Below, in pieces: positions 55,094-64,000 of a DNA stretch of 64,000 bases. Below the pieces are notes generated by a model. It did no database searches. It saw nothing but the letters and a program-made list of their open reading frames with translations, and was not told the DNA's origin. Origin of the DNA: Alphaproteobacteria bacterium (lineage in GTDB: Bacteria; Pseudomonadota; Alphaproteobacteria; Rhodospirillales; Casp-alpha2); the NCBI GenBank assembly GCA_014382345.1, contig JACNJX010000106.1, positions 62,001 through 126,000 of the forward strand, in the 5' to 3' direction. Made by a program: the position numbers and the translations under genes. Numbering within the stretch: position 1 is the stretch's first letter; every line of letters starts with the position of its first letter.

Positions 55094-57010
55094 ATGCGGC
55101 GGTTTACAAACACCGATCGATCGAAATTGGCCATGGCCGGGCTGGTGCTCGGCGTGGTGCTGTTTTTCGCCGTCAACATTTTCTCCAACGCGGCCTTTCA
55201 GGCGGCGCGCCTGGACCTGACCGAGGATAAGCTGTTCACCCTTTCCAAGGGGACCCGGAATGTGCTCGGCAACATCGAAGAGCCGATTACACTAAAGCTC
55301 TTTTACAGCAAGCCCCTAGGCGAACGCAGTCCGCAGCACGCGACCTATTTCGAACGCATCCGCGAACTGCTGGCCCGCTACCAGGATATTTCCGGCGGCA
55401 AGGTGCGTCTCGACATCATCAACCCGGAACCCTTTTCCAATACCGAAGACGACGCCGTCGCCGCCGGGATGCAGGGCATCCCGCTCAACAACGCGGGCGA
55501 TCTCGGCTACTTCGGGCTGGCCGGCTCCAACAGCACGGACGATGTCGCCGCCATTCCGTTCTTCACGCCGGAGCGCGAAACCTTCCTCGAATACGACCTG
55601 ACCAAGGTGGTCTATACCCTGGCCGACCCGGACCGAAAGATCGTCGGCGTGATCTCGTCCCTGCCGATCACCGGCGGCGCCATGCGCCCGCCGTTCAACA
55701 ATGCGCCGCGCTGGGCCATTCTCGATCAGATATCGGAATTTTTCGACCTCCGCCCCCTGCCCAAGCAACTGCGCCAAATTCCAAAAGACATCGATATCCT
55801 GTTGCTGGTTCATCCCAAGGGGTTCGATGACTTCACCATGTACGCCATCGACCAGTTCGCGCTTGCGGGCGGACGGGTGCTGGCCTTCGTCGACGCCAAC
55901 GCGGAAGTCGATGTTCCGCCCGACGGACGCATGGTCTCCATGCCGCGCTCCGACTTCAACACGGTGCTCGGTGGTTGGGGCCTGAAATTGGCTGACGGCA
56001 AGGTGGCCGGCGACCTGGGCGCGGCCAGGCGGGTCAACGTGCGGGCCGGCGGCAAATTGTCCGTCGTTGATTACGTGGTCTGGCTTGGCCTCGATAAAAA
56101 GAATTTCGATGCCGCCGACGCCGTCACCGGCGACCTTAGCGCCATCAACATGGCCGGCGCCGGGATCCTGGAAAAAACCGGGACCGAAGGCGTGACCATC
56201 CAGCCGCTGATTTCCACGGGTGAAAAATCCATGGCCATCGACGCCGACAAGGTGATCCGCCAGCCCGACGCGGTCGGCCTGTTCCGGGACTTCAAGCCGA
56301 CTGGCAAACCGCTGATGTTGGCGGCCCGGGTCCAGGGAACGATCAAGACCGCTTTCCCCGGCGGCGCGCCGAAGGAACCGTCCGGGCCCGACAAGGGCGC
56401 CAAGGCCAAGGGCGTGCCGGAAAGCCATCTGGCGCAGTCCGCCAAACCGGCCAACCTGATCGTCGTCGCCGACGTGGACATGCTGCACGAACGCTTCTGG
56501 GCGGACGTCCGCCAGCTCCTCGGGCAGCGTTTGTTCGTGCCGCACGCCAACAACGCCGACTTCGTCGTCAACGCGCTCGATAATCTGGGCGGCAGCGACG
56601 CCCTGATCGGGCTGCGCGGGCGCGCCCCGTCGGCCCGGCCCTTTACCATGGTGCAGGACATCCGCCAGACGGCGGAACGGAAATTCCGCACCAAGGAACG
56701 CGCGCTTCAGGAAAAGCTGGAAGACGCGCGCAACCAGCTCAGCAAGCTGCAACGGCGCGGCGGGGCCGAAGGCGCTGTCGTCATCAGCACCGACGACAAG
56801 GCCGCCATCGACAAGATCAAAGGACAAATGATCGCCATCCGGGGCGAGCTTCGGGACGTGCAACGGGCCTTGCGGAAGGATTTGGACCGGCTGGAGACGT
56901 TCCTGAAATTCATCAACATCGGACTGATTCCGCTGCTGCTGGCCGCAGGCGCCATTTTTGCCACCCTGATCGGACGCTTCCGGCGCACCGCCGTAATTCA
57001 AACGGACTGA
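55094..57010 (+). CDS. GldG-like ABC auxiliary protein
   Basis: A 638-residue protein of the ABC_transp_aux (GldG) family. An N-terminal helix (AMAGLVLGVVLFFAVNIFSNAA), then RLDLTEDKLFTLSKGTRNVLGNIEEPI typical of GldG, a large periplasmic region of about 500 residues with a coiled-coil segment near 540-600, and a C-terminal helix LRKDLDRLETFLKFINIGLIPLLLAAG. Partner of the GldA/GldF-like ABC proteins encoded just upstream. Function uncharacterised in alphaproteobacteria. Confidence 0.88.
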   Translation: MRRFTNTDRSKLAMAGLVLGVVLFFAVNIFSNAAFQAARLDLTEDKLFTLSKGTRNVLGNIEEPITLKLFYSKPLGERSPQHATYFERIRELLARYQDISGGKVRLDIINPEPFSNTEDDAVAAGMQGIPLNNAGDLGYFGLAGSNSTDDVAAIPFFTPERETFLEYDLTKVVYTLADPDRKIVGVISSLPITGGAMRPPFNNAPRWAILDQISEFFDLRPLPKQLRQIPKDIDILLLVHPKGFDDFTMYAIDQFALAGGRVLAFVDANAEVDVPPDGRMVSMPRSDFNTVLGGWGLKLADGKVAGDLGAARRVNVRAGGKLSVVDYVVWLGLDKKNFDAADAVTGDLSAINMAGAGILEKTGTEGVTIQPLISTGEKSMAIDADKVIRQPDAVGLFRDFKPTGKPLMLAARVQGTIKTAFPGGAPKEPSGPDKGAKAKGVPESHLAQSAKPANLIVVADVDMLHERFWADVRQLLGQRLFVPHANNADFVVNALDNLGGSDALIGLRGRAPSARPFTMVQDIRQTAERKFRTKERALQEKLEDARNQLSKLQRRGGAEGAVVISTDDKAAIDKIKGQMIAIRGELRDVQRALRKDLDRLETFLKFINIGLIPLLLAAGAIFATLIGRFRRTAVIQTD

Positions 57011-57026
57011 AAACAGGAAACACCCC

Positions 57027-58070
57027 GTGTCACCAAAATCGTTCACCACCCTCAGCCTTCTGACCGCCGCCGCCGTGATTGCGGCGCTGGTGATGATCGT
57101 CAGCGGCCGAAACGACGGCCCGGTGGCGGGTGCGGGAGATGCCGCCATACCGGGCTTGCTGCAAAAGGCAAACGACGTCGCCGCCATGAGCATCGAACAC
57201 GCCGGCGGCACGATCACCCTGAGCAACGGGGAAGACGGCTGGACGGTCAAGGAACAGCACGGCTATGCGGCGCGCACGATCAAGGTCAAACGCTCCATCC
57301 TCGGCCTCGCGCAATTGATCCTGAAGGAGCCGAAGACCCGGCTGAAGAAAAAATTCGCCAAACTGGAACTCCGCGATACGTCCGCCCAAGGCGCGCAGTC
57401 AAAACGGGTGCGGCTCTATGACAAGGCCGGCCAATTGATCGGCGACATCATCGTCGGCAAAGGCCGCCCCGGCCTGGCCGGCACAACCGGCGGCGGTCTC
57501 TATATCCGCAATCCCGGAGAAGACCAGACCTGGCTGGCGGCGGGGCAGGCCCAGGGCAGCGTCGACCTGTCGAAAAAGGTCATCGACTGGCTGGAACGCA
57601 AAATCGTCCATGTCGATAGCCAGCGGGTGAAGCGCGCCGTCCTCAAGCATCCCGATGGGGAAACGCTCGAAGTCGTCAAGGCGACGAAAGAAGAGTCCCT
57701 GTTCGCCCTGAATGATATTCCCGCAGACAAAAAATTGATCTCCGCCATGGAGCCGACCACCATCGGCAAGGCGCTGAGCAATCTGGTGCTCGACGACGTC
57801 AAAAAGGAAGCGGACACCAAACCTTTTGACGCGGCGAAAACCATCACCGCCGAATTTTTCACCTTCGACGGGCTGACGGTGCGGGTGCGCCTTACGGAAC
57901 GGGACGGCGGATCCTGGATTAAACTGGACGCCAGCGGCGACCATGCCGACGCCAAAGCCATTTCCAAACGCACCAGGGGCTGGGTCTACAGGATCGCCGA
58001 TTACACGGCATCCACCTTCACCCGGCGCATGAACGACTTGGTCGAGGCCAAAGCCGCTCCAAAGAAATAG
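57027..58070 (+). CDS. DUF4340 protein
   Basis: A 347-residue protein with an N-terminal membrane anchor or signal (TLSLLTAAAVIAALVMIVSG) followed by a periplasmic DUF4340 domain in which repeated beta units are visible (DGWTVKEQHGYAART, LYDKAGQLIGDIIVGKGRPG). DUF4340 proteins accompany GldFG-type ABC systems. It is the last gene of the operon and ends near a terminator-like hairpin. Confidence 0.86.
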   Translation: MSPKSFTTLSLLTAAAVIAALVMIVSGRNDGPVAGAGDAAIPGLLQKANDVAAMSIEHAGGTITLSNGEDGWTVKEQHGYAARTIKVKRSILGLAQLILKEPKTRLKKKFAKLELRDTSAQGAQSKRVRLYDKAGQLIGDIIVGKGRPGLAGTTGGGLYIRNPGEDQTWLAAGQAQGSVDLSKKVIDWLERKIVHVDSQRVKRAVLKHPDGETLEVVKATKEESLFALNDIPADKKLISAMEPTTIGKALSNLVLDDVKKEADTKPFDAAKTITAEFFTFDGLTVRVRLTERDGGSWIKLDASGDHADAKAISKRTRGWVYRIADYTASTFTRRMNDLVEAKAAPKK

Positions 58071-58074
58071 CCGG

Positions 58075-58108
58075 AAAAAAACCGCCTGACCCCTTGGATC
58101 GGCGGTTT
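58075..58108 (-). terminator. Intrinsic terminator of tRNA-Arg (minus strand)
   Basis: AAACCGCC (58079-58086) pairs with GGCGGTTT (58101-58108). On the minus strand the hairpin is followed by a seven-T tract (complement of 58075-58081), so it ends the tRNA-Arg transcript. On the plus strand, downstream of DUF4340, no T tract follows. Confidence 0.75.
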
Positions 58109-58115
58109 AGAGCAA

Positions 58116-58192
58116 TGGCGCACCCGGGAAGACTCGAACTCCCAACCTCCTGATTCGTAGTCAGACGCTCTATCCAATTGAGCTACGGGTGC
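58116..58192 (-). tRNA. tRNA-Arg (ACG)
   Basis: On the minus strand: acceptor GCACCCG/CGGGTGC, anticodon stem TCTGA/TCAGG around CTACGAA (anticodon ACG), and encoded CCA with discriminator G. It belongs to the CGN-decoding set, with A34 expected to be deaminated to inosine by TadA. Confidence 0.95.
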
Positions 58193-58463
58193 TTTACCTT
58201 TGCGAATCGAATGGCGGAAAACGGCGTTTTCGGCCTCCCGAAGGCTGGCGACACTACTCCACCAAAGCGGTGAAGGCAAGAACAGGAAAAACTTCTATTT
58301 CCTTCGAAATTCGCGTATGAAAATAGTAACTTGTGGTGCGATTCCTCATTGAGTAAGATCGCCCATAATAAATCGGGGGATTTAGGGGTCTTTCCTTATG
58401 CTCCAAAGTAGTTATTGTTGTTGAGGGGATGATTCCATTCAGAATCAAAGACAAAGGCGTGTG

Positions 58464-59666
58464 ATGGCGTATCGTGGAGTCCGGATTTTTTTAGCGGGAG
58501 CACTTCTTACCGTTTCCGCCTGTTCGTTTACCGAAAACACCTTATGGCCGTCGTTGACGGGCGAAAGCCCGACCGCTGACGAAAAGCAGGCTGCCGCACC
58601 GGCCGCGACAGCGCCCCAGCGCGCGCGCGCAGACACGCCGGCCCGACAGCAGGCATCCCCCAGCGGCCAGCCCGTGATCGTCGCCAAAAACCCGCCGCCG
58701 CTTGGAACGTCCACCTTCAAGCCCAACGGCGTGACCCCCGGACAGGCGACCGGCACCTTCGTCGGCCAAAAAGTCGTCGACATGCGCGGCGAACTGAAAC
58801 GCCTTCAGAAATCCATTTCCACCCATAACAGTCAATTGCAGGCGCTACGCGGCAAGATCGTCGCCAATTCCCAGCGCTACCACGGCACCATCGCCGCGGT
58901 GAATGCCCGCCTGCAGGTCGGCACCACGCCCGGCAACCCGATCCTGGTGCAGCAGTTCAACAGCGCCCAGGCCGACCTGGACCGTATCGCCGCCGACATC
59001 ACGGACATGAATGCGCTGGCCAACCGGGTCAGCAACAATTCGACCATGTCGTCTTACCTGTCTGAATCGGCCAGAGCGTCCTTTGCCGTTTCCGGCGCCG
59101 TTGACGAAGACCATCGCCAACTGGCCATCCTGGAAGACGAAGTCAACCGCACCGATGTTTTGATTTCCCGCCTCCTGAAAGAGGTGTCCAACGACGTCCG
59201 CCGCCAGACCAATTACGTCGCCACCGAGCGCGCCAACCTGAACCTGGTGTCGACCGCGATCCGCTCCGGCGAGATCTTCGGCGGCAGCCTTGCCAACAAG
59301 GCCCTGGCGTCCGCCACGGCGGGCCGGAACATCAACATCGCCGCGCGTCCGTCGGACACGTCGGGCAAGCGTCCGCTGGTTGTCATTCGTTTCGACCGCA
59401 ACAAGGTTCCCTATCAGCAGGCGCTCTATCACGCCGTCAGCCGCGTTTTGGAACGCCGCCCGGCTGCCGTGTTCGATCTCGTCGCCGTGGCGCCGTCGTC
59501 CGGTGGCGCCGCCCGGGTGGCGCTCAATTCCAACAAATCGCGCCGCCATGCGGAAGAAGTTCTGCGCGCGCTGATCGAAATGGGCCTGCCGCCGGCACGC
59601 GTCGCCGTTTCGGCCAAGACCCTGACCAGCGCCAAATCCAACGAGGTGCACGTCTACCTGCGATAA
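58464..59666 (+). CDS. Lipoprotein with coiled-coil middle and OmpA-like C-terminal part
   Basis: A 400-residue protein with a lipobox (VSACSF, Cys near residue 20) followed by a Pro/Ala/Gln linker, a central helical region about 105-270 with heptad-like spacing (VVDMRGELKRLQKSISTHNSQLQALR) and a C-terminal 100-residue domain LVVIRFDRNKVPY...RHAEEVLRALIEMGLPPARVAVS that resembles a degenerate OmpA/peptidoglycan-binding fold. Probably outer-membrane anchored and peptidoglycan linked. GANTC sites lie 18-33 bp upstream (58431-58446). Confidence 0.7.
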   Translation: MAYRGVRIFLAGALLTVSACSFTENTLWPSLTGESPTADEKQAAAPAATAPQRARADTPARQQASPSGQPVIVAKNPPPLGTSTFKPNGVTPGQATGTFVGQKVVDMRGELKRLQKSISTHNSQLQALRGKIVANSQRYHGTIAAVNARLQVGTTPGNPILVQQFNSAQADLDRIAADITDMNALANRVSNNSTMSSYLSESARASFAVSGAVDEDHRQLAILEDEVNRTDVLISRLLKEVSNDVRRQTNYVATERANLNLVSTAIRSGEIFGGSLANKALASATAGRNINIAARPSDTSGKRPLVVIRFDRNKVPYQQALYHAVSRVLERRPAAVFDLVAVAPSSGGAARVALNSNKSRRHAEEVLRALIEMGLPPARVAVSAKTLTSAKSNEVHVYLR

Positions 59667-59692
59667 CCGCATCCCGGATTTTCAAAAATTAC

Positions 59693-59729
59693 AAACCGGC
59701 GTCTCCTGATGGGACGCCGGTTTTGTTTT
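59693..59729 (+). terminator. Rho-independent terminator
   Basis: AAACCGGCGTC, a 9-nt loop, GACGCCGGTTT, then TTTTGTTTT. Ends the lipoprotein gene. Confidence 0.88.
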
Positions 59730-59804
59730 GCTTCCATATATAAGCAGGTCTCATCCGGACCTCCCTCTCTTGAACCGTCCAACGCGGCGCTCCATACTTT
59801 TCCC

Positions 59805-60914
59805 ATGTTTCGTTTTGTCACCCTTCTCGGTTTGCTTTTTTATGCTGGCCTCGCCGTTACGCCCGCCGCCGCAAAAGACCCGCTCGGCCTGATCCGCCTG
59901 CCGCCCGGCTACAAAATCGAGCCCTACGCTCAGGTGCCCGGCGCCCGGTCCATGGCCGTGGTGGCGTCCCTGGGCGCCGTCTTCGTCGGCACGCGTAGCG
60001 ATGCGGTCTACGCCATACTCGACAATGACGGCGACGGCCACGCCGAAAGTGTTGAAACGGTGCTCCGCGGCCTCAAGGTCGCCAACGGTATCGATTGGCG
60101 GAACGGCTGGCTCTATGTCGCCGAACAGCACCGGGTGGTTCGGTTCCCGGCCCCCGACCTGAAAACCCTGAAATCATCCCGCCCCGAAATCCTGTTCGCG
60201 GGCCTGCCCGACGACCGTTGGCACGGCTGGCGCTACGCCCGCTTCGGGCCTGACGGCAAATTCTATATCGCCGTCGGCGCGCCTTGTAACATCTGCCGAA
60301 CAAGCGGCCTGGAAGGCACCATCGTGCGCATAGACAAGAACGGCGGTACGCCGGAAATCTATGCCGGCGGCGTGCGCAATTCAGTCGGTTTCGATTTCCA
60401 GCCCAAGACGGGGGAACTGTATTTTACCGACAACGGCGCCGATAACATGGGCGACGACAGCCCGCCCGACGAATTTAACCACGCGCCAAAAAAAGGAATG
60501 TGGTTCGGGTTTCCCTATTTCGGCGGCGGGCGCGACCGCACATCGGAATTCCGGGACGACCCCCTGTCCCGGACACCCGTGTTTCCGGTCATCAATTTCA
60601 ACGCCCACGTGGCGTCGCTGGGCATCAGTTTCTACCGGGGAACCATGTTCCCGGCGGACACACAAGGCGACGCCTTCGTCGCCCAGCACGGCTCCTGGAA
60701 CCGCTCGGTGCCCGACGGCTACCGAATTATGCGCATCCGCTTCGATGCGAAAACGGGAAAAGCCGTGAAAAAGGAAATCTTCGCGGACGGCTGGCTGCAA
60801 GGGGGGAAATCCTGGGGGCGCCCCGTGGATGTCAAGGAACTGACAGACGGATCGCTGCTGGTGTCCGACGACCGGGCCGGCGCCGTTTACCGGATCACCT
60901 ACGGCAAACCCTGA
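59805..60914 (+). CDS. Sorbosone dehydrogenase-like beta-propeller protein
   Basis: A 369-residue exported protein (signal sequence ending near TPAAAK). It resembles PQQ-dependent sugar dehydrogenase/L-sorbosone dehydrogenase beta-propellers: RLPPGYKIEPYAQVPGARSMAVV, RYARFGPDGKFYIAVG, GVRNSVGFDFQPKTGELYFTDNGADNMGDD and AFVAQHGSWNRSVPDGYRI. The extra cysteines in GAPCNICRTS are a variation. Enzymatic activity and substrate are not settled. The frame stays open to 59709, but the ATG at 59805 gives the signal peptide. Confidence 0.85.
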   Translation: MFRFVTLLGLLFYAGLAVTPAAAKDPLGLIRLPPGYKIEPYAQVPGARSMAVVASLGAVFVGTRSDAVYAILDNDGDGHAESVETVLRGLKVANGIDWRNGWLYVAEQHRVVRFPAPDLKTLKSSRPEILFAGLPDDRWHGWRYARFGPDGKFYIAVGAPCNICRTSGLEGTIVRIDKNGGTPEIYAGGVRNSVGFDFQPKTGELYFTDNGADNMGDDSPPDEFNHAPKKGMWFGFPYFGGGRDRTSEFRDDPLSRTPVFPVINFNAHVASLGISFYRGTMFPADTQGDAFVAQHGSWNRSVPDGYRIMRIRFDAKTGKAVKKEIFADGWLQGGKSWGRPVDVKELTDGSLLVSDDRAGAVYRITYGKP

Positions 60915-60922
60915 GCAGGCTG

Positions 60923-61123
60923 CTAACCTCCGGAATTCCGGGCGAAGCGCGCATCCAGATCTTTTTCCATTTTCGCCAGATTTTCCGGCACCGGCATACC
61001 TTCGGCGCGGAACGTCGACAGAATCTGGTGCAAACGGAATTGGATTTCGTGAAGATCGCCGGGCTCGCCTTCAAGCTGGTTCATCAGGTAGGCGATTTCG
61101 GTATCCAGATCGTCCATGGTCAT
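60923..61123 (-). CDS. Small hypothetical protein
   Basis: A 66-residue charged helical protein (MTMDDLDTEIAYLMNQLEGEPGDLHEIQFRLHQ pattern), no known domain. A strong SD (AGGAGG) 8 bases upstream of the ATG at 61123 supports it as a real gene, as does its position on the same strand as yqaA, panC and panB. Convergent with the propeller gene (8-bp gap). Confidence 0.6.
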   Translation of the reverse strand: MTMDDLDTEIAYLMNQLEGEPGDLHEIQFRLHQILSTFRAEGMPVPENLAKMEKDLDARFARNSGG

Positions 61124-61203
61124 GGCGAGGCCTCCTTCTGGTGGGAGCTGTATTCTCGTATTTTCGCACAGCCTGAGGGATTTTGCCAGTTGCCCGCCCT
61201 GCC

Positions 61204-61632
61204 TTAAAGCGCCCCTTGGGCGGCGAAAACCACGGCGGCGTAGCGCCCGGCCTTGCCGATGGCGACCAGCACAACGAACAGCCGAAAATCGACACGAAGG
61301 ATACCGGCGGCGAAGGTCAGCGGATCGCCGATTAACGGCACCCACGCCAGCAAAAGCGACCATACGCCGTATTTAGAAAACCATGTCCCGGCCCGCTCCA
61401 ATTGATCTGCGCTGACAGGGAACCAGCGCCGGTCCTGCCAGTGCAGGCAGAACTGCCCGAGTCCCCAGTTGATGCACGCGCCCAGCACGTTGCCGACGGT
61501 GGCCGCCGTCCACAGCCCGGCCGGATCGTACGTTCCCGCCGCCATCAGCCCGACCAGAACGGCTTCGGACGAAAACGGCAGGACCGTCGCCGCCAACAGC
61601 GCGGCGACAAAAAGAGCGAGATATCCTTCCAT
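61204..61632 (-). CDS. YqaA/SNARE-associated membrane protein
   Basis: A 142-residue membrane protein of the DedA/YqaA-like (SNARE-associated) group with about four helices: ATVLPFSSEAVLVGLMAAG, NVLGACINWGLGQF and WVPLIGDPLTFAAGILRVDF are characteristic. Role in membrane or lipid homeostasis is presumed from DedA relatives. 20 bp downstream of panC on the same strand. Confidence 0.85.
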   Translation of the reverse strand: MEGYLALFVAALLAATVLPFSSEAVLVGLMAAGTYDPAGLWTAATVGNVLGACINWGLGQFCLHWQDRRWFPVSADQLERAGTWFSKYGVWSLLLAWVPLIGDPLTFAAGILRVDFRLFVVLVAIGKAGRYAAVVFAAQGAL

Positions 61633-61652
61633 GAAAAATTCTACATGACGTC

Positions 61653-62492
61653 CTAGACAGAAACGTTGTCGATCAGCCGCGTCGGACCAAGGTTGGCGGC
61701 AGCCAGCACCCGCGCCGGGCGGGCGGCATTGTCCACAGCATCCAGGGTTTCCGCGTCGCGCACGCTCAGGTAATCGAGGGACGTAAAGCCCCCCCGCAGC
61801 AATTGGTCCCGGCCCCACTCCGCCTGCTCTTGCGGCAGAGCGCCACGCCCAATATTTTCCGCGACTTGGGAAATGGTGCCAAACAGCACCGGCGCGATGG
61901 CGCGCTCGTCCGGCGTCAAGTAGGCGTTGCGCGACGACAAGGCCAACCCGTCGGCCTCGCGCACGATGGGGACGGCTTCTATGCGCACCGGAATATTCAG
62001 GTCACGGGTCAGGCGGCGGATAACCAATAGCTGCTGGTAATCCTTTTCACCGAACACGGCCACATCGGGCAGGGATTGCAGCAGCAGCTTCGTCACCACC
62101 GTGGCGACGCCGGTGAAAAAACCGGGGCGGTGCTCCCCTTCCAGAATATCCCCCAGTCCCCCGACCTGGACGCTGGTCGAGAAACCGGACGGGTAGACCT
62201 CGTCCGGAGCCGGCTGAAACAAAAGATCGACGCCTTCGTCGGCCAACTTGGCGGCGTCTTTGGCTTCGTCACGGGGATAGGTGTCCAGGTCTTCGTTTGG
62301 GCCGAACTGCTTCGGGTTGACGAACAGCGTCGCACACGTGCGCATGACCTTGGCGCGGGACTGGCGGACCAGCGACAGGTGCCCTTCGTGCAAGGCCCCC
62401 ATGGTTGGCACCAGACCTACGGTTTCCCCGGCCTGACGCCAGGTCCGGATTTCGCCGCGAAGATCCTCGATGGTGTGAACGGTCCTGAGCAT
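61653..62492 (-). CDS. panC: Pantothenate synthetase
   Basis: Joins pantoate and beta-alanine with ATP to make pantothenate. 279 residues. VPTMGALHEGHLSLV is the HIGH-type ATP-binding site, FVNPKQFGPNEDLDTYPRD and FGEKDYQQL line the pantoate site, and ALSSRNAYLT the KMSKS-like motif. Follows panB by 7 bp on the minus strand. Confidence 0.96.
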   Translation of the reverse strand: MLRTVHTIEDLRGEIRTWRQAGETVGLVPTMGALHEGHLSLVRQSRAKVMRTCATLFVNPKQFGPNEDLDTYPRDEAKDAAKLADEGVDLLFQPAPDEVYPSGFSTSVQVGGLGDILEGEHRPGFFTGVATVVTKLLLQSLPDVAVFGEKDYQQLLVIRRLTRDLNIPVRIEAVPIVREADGLALSSRNAYLTPDERAIAPVLFGTISQVAENIGRGALPQEQAEWGRDQLLRGGFTSLDYLSVRDAETLDAVDNAARPARVLAAANLGPTRLIDNVSV

Positions 62493-62499
62493 GGCGGGG

Positions 62500-63348
62500 C
62501 TAAAGGCGGGGTGGATCCTTTTTGACCTTCTTCATGCCGAAGCAGTGTTCCATACCTGGGAAACGGCGCGCCTGCACGTCGTCGGCATAGGCCTTCGCCG
62601 CGCGGGCCACGTCCTCGCCCAGTTCGGCATAGCGTTTGACGAAGGACGGCGTGAAATCGGAAAACAGGCCAAGGGCATCGTCGGTCACCAGAATCTGCCC
62701 GTCGCACTCCGGCGAAGCGCCAATGCCGATAGTCGGCACGGCCACGGTTTCGGTGATTTCCCTGGCCAACGCTTCAACCGTGCCCTCGATAACGATGGCG
62801 AACGCGCCGGCCTCCGCAACGGCCACTCCGTCGGCCATGACCTGTTTCCAGCCTTCGTCGTCGCGGCCCTGAATCTTGAAGCCGCCCCGGCTTTCGGCCT
62901 TCTGCGGCAACAGTCCGATATGGCCCAGAACCGGGATGCCCTGTCCCGTCAGGTGGCGAATGGTTTCAGCCATTTCTACGCCGCCTTCCAGCTTCACCGC
63001 CTGCGCGCCGGTTTCATCCAAAACCCGGCGCGCCGAGGTATAGGCCTGTTCGGGGCTGTCCTCATACGTTCCATGCGGCAGGTCGACGACGACGCAGGCA
63101 TGTTCAGACCCCCGGATCACGGCGGCCCCGTGATTGATCATGGCGTCCAGGGTCACGCCGCGCGTGGTTTCCATGCCGTAAATGACCATGGCCAGGCTGT
63201 CGCCGACCAGCAACAGGTCCATGTGCGGGTCCAGCCACTGCGCCATGGGTTTGGAATAGGCCGTCAGGCAGGCAATGGGTTTACCGCCCTTGCGGGCCTG
63301 AATATCGGAAACGGTCGTGCGCCGGTTTTCGGCTTGGTCTTCGCTCAC
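62500..63348 (-). CDS. panB: 3-methyl-2-oxobutanoate hydroxymethyltransferase
   Basis: Transfers a hydroxymethyl group from 5,10-methylene-THF to ketoisovalerate, the first committed step to pantothenate. 282 residues. [40 protein letters not shown] and [17 protein letters not shown] are all typical, with metal-binding Asp and Glu present. The start is GTG 63348, preceded by GGAGGAT at the right spacing. Pairs with panC. Confidence 0.95.
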   Translation of the reverse strand: MSEDQAENRRTTVSDIQARKGGKPIACLTAYSKPMAQWLDPHMDLLLVGDSLAMVIYGMETTRGVTLDAMINHGAAVIRGSEHACVVVDLPHGTYEDSPEQAYTSARRVLDETGAQAVKLEGGVEMAETIRHLTGQGIPVLGHIGLLPQKAESRGGFKIQGRDDEGWKQVMADGVAVAEAGAFAIVIEGTVEALAREITETVAVPTIGIGASPECDGQILVTDDALGLFSDFTPSFVKRYAELGEDVARAAKAYADDVQARRFPGMEHCFGMKKVKKDPPRL

Positions 63349-63545
63349 TGGGATCCTCCGGGAAAGTTTCGGGAGTTTATACGGGTTCCGCCGGTTTTCC
63401 CATCCCCGCCTTGCCTGAACCGGCAAAATAAACCGGCAAAAAAACACCGGAGGTCTTCGGAAGGGGGCTGGAACGCCGGAACCCGTGTTCTATACTCCCT
63501 TCTTCCCGGCGCAAGCCTGACTTGGAAATAAATTTGGAGCGATCC

Positions 63546-64000
63546 GTGAGCGACACCGACCCCCAACGCCTTATCGATAATTGTCTGCAAGACGCCTATT
63601 TCCCCGAACTGCCCGGCCACCAGAGCGGCAAGGTCAGAGAATCCTACGACCTGCCGGACGGGCGGCGGATCATGATCGCCACCGACCGGCAATCGGCCTT
63701 CGACCATGTACTGGCGGCGGTCCCCTACAAGGGACAGGTGCTGAACCAGACGGCCATGTTCTGGTTCGAAAAAACCAAAGACATCTGCCCCAGCCACGTC
63801 ATCGAAGCGCCCGACCCCAACGTGGTCATCGCCAAGAGGCTCGACATGCTGCCGGTGGAAATGGTAGTCCGCGACTATATGACCGGGTCCACGGAAACCA
63901 GCATCTGGCCCATGTACGACCGGGGCGAACGCGTACTGTACGGGCAAACCTTCCCGGACGGCCTGGTGAAAAACCAGAAACTGCCAGAAACCATCCTGAC
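63546..64000 (+). CDS. purC: Phosphoribosylaminoimidazole-succinocarboxamide synthase, partial
   Basis: SAICAR synthetase in purine synthesis; only 151 N-terminal residues are within the window, the rest runs past 64000. [29 protein letters not shown] is the ATP-binding N-terminal motif, and [27 protein letters not shown] is the conserved substrate region. It starts at GTG 63546 with TTTGGAGC 5-13 bases upstream, and is divergent from panB (197-bp gap). Confidence 0.94.
   Translation, partial: MSDTDPQRLIDNCLQDAYFPELPGHQSGKVRESYDLPDGRRIMIATDRQSAFDHVLAAVPYKGQVLNQTAMFWFEKTKDICPSHVIEAPDPNVVIAKRLDMLPVEMVVRDYMTGSTETSIWPMYDRGERVLYGQTFPDGLVKNQKLPETIL

Overview
The window looks like chromosomal DNA of an alphaproteobacterium. 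The base composition is GC-rich. The signature genes are a CcrM-type GANTC DNA methyltransferase next to rnhB, a DUF1127 protein, a twin-transmembrane (HIG1-like) protein in front of a PduO-type adenosyltransferase, the argD-argF and argH-lipoprotein-lysA arrangements, and mmsA. A Rhodospirillales-like host is my best guess, from general gene content only. I see no prophage, insertion sequence, plasmid genes or CRISPR array. Most of the window is core metabolism.

Layout. 1-2445 (minus): argH, a small lipoprotein and lysA, divergent from tlpA, a second lipoprotein and a DASS transporter (2542-4978). 5060-9360: a DUF1127 protein, aminopeptidase P, a membrane-anchored methyltransferase, an unknown protein and an RraA-like protein. 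9467-13054: HIG1-like protein, PduO, etfB-etfA and a 3-hydroxyacyl-CoA dehydrogenase. 13079-16336 (minus): APC permease, ccrM and rnhB. 16618-20303: small zinc-ribbon protein, PA0069-type radical SAM, TauE, and a TIGR04283/TIGR04282 glycosyltransferase pair. 20314-23714 (minus): moaB, lytic transglycosylase and uracil-DNA glycosylase. 23854-25584: an electron-transfer-flavoprotein:ubiquinone oxidoreductase reading frame interrupted by one in-frame TAG. 25636-28681: TPR protein, ispE, MarR-type regulator. 28941-31218: small unknown gene, tRNA-Gln, mmsA.

31333-34446 is the most interesting block. A near-consensus FNR/FixK box precedes three genes that encode a FdhI-like cytochrome b, a NarI/DsrM-like cytochrome b and an HdrD/DsrK-like iron-sulfur protein. 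I propose a low-oxygen membrane redox module whose soluble partner is not in the window. 34660-41497 holds a RAMA-domain protein, msrB, a CheZ-like protein, a hairpin-repeat array, an acyl-CoA dehydrogenase, a TauD-like dioxygenase, a receiver protein, tRNA-Gly, and a radical SAM/metallophosphatase pair. 41671-50674 holds apaG, folE, trkH, a lipoprotein, argF, argD, an ABC-2 permease, recX, an ArsC-like protein and a TPR glycosyltransferase. 50716-64000 holds a proline-rich exported protein, a cyclic-nucleotide-binding/TPR fusion, a Gld-like ABC operon with DUF4340, tRNA-Arg, an OmpA-like lipoprotein, a sorbosone-dehydrogenase-like protein, yqaA, panC, panB and the start of purC.

Fatty-acid and branched-chain amino-acid oxidation recur through the window: etfAB, the broken etf-QO, an acyl-CoA dehydrogenase, a 3-hydroxyacyl-CoA dehydrogenase and mmsA. 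Methylation-linked features also recur: ccrM behind six GANTC sites within 106 bp, and a stand-alone RAMA-domain protein. All functions are inferred from sequence motifs and family knowledge; no database search was run.
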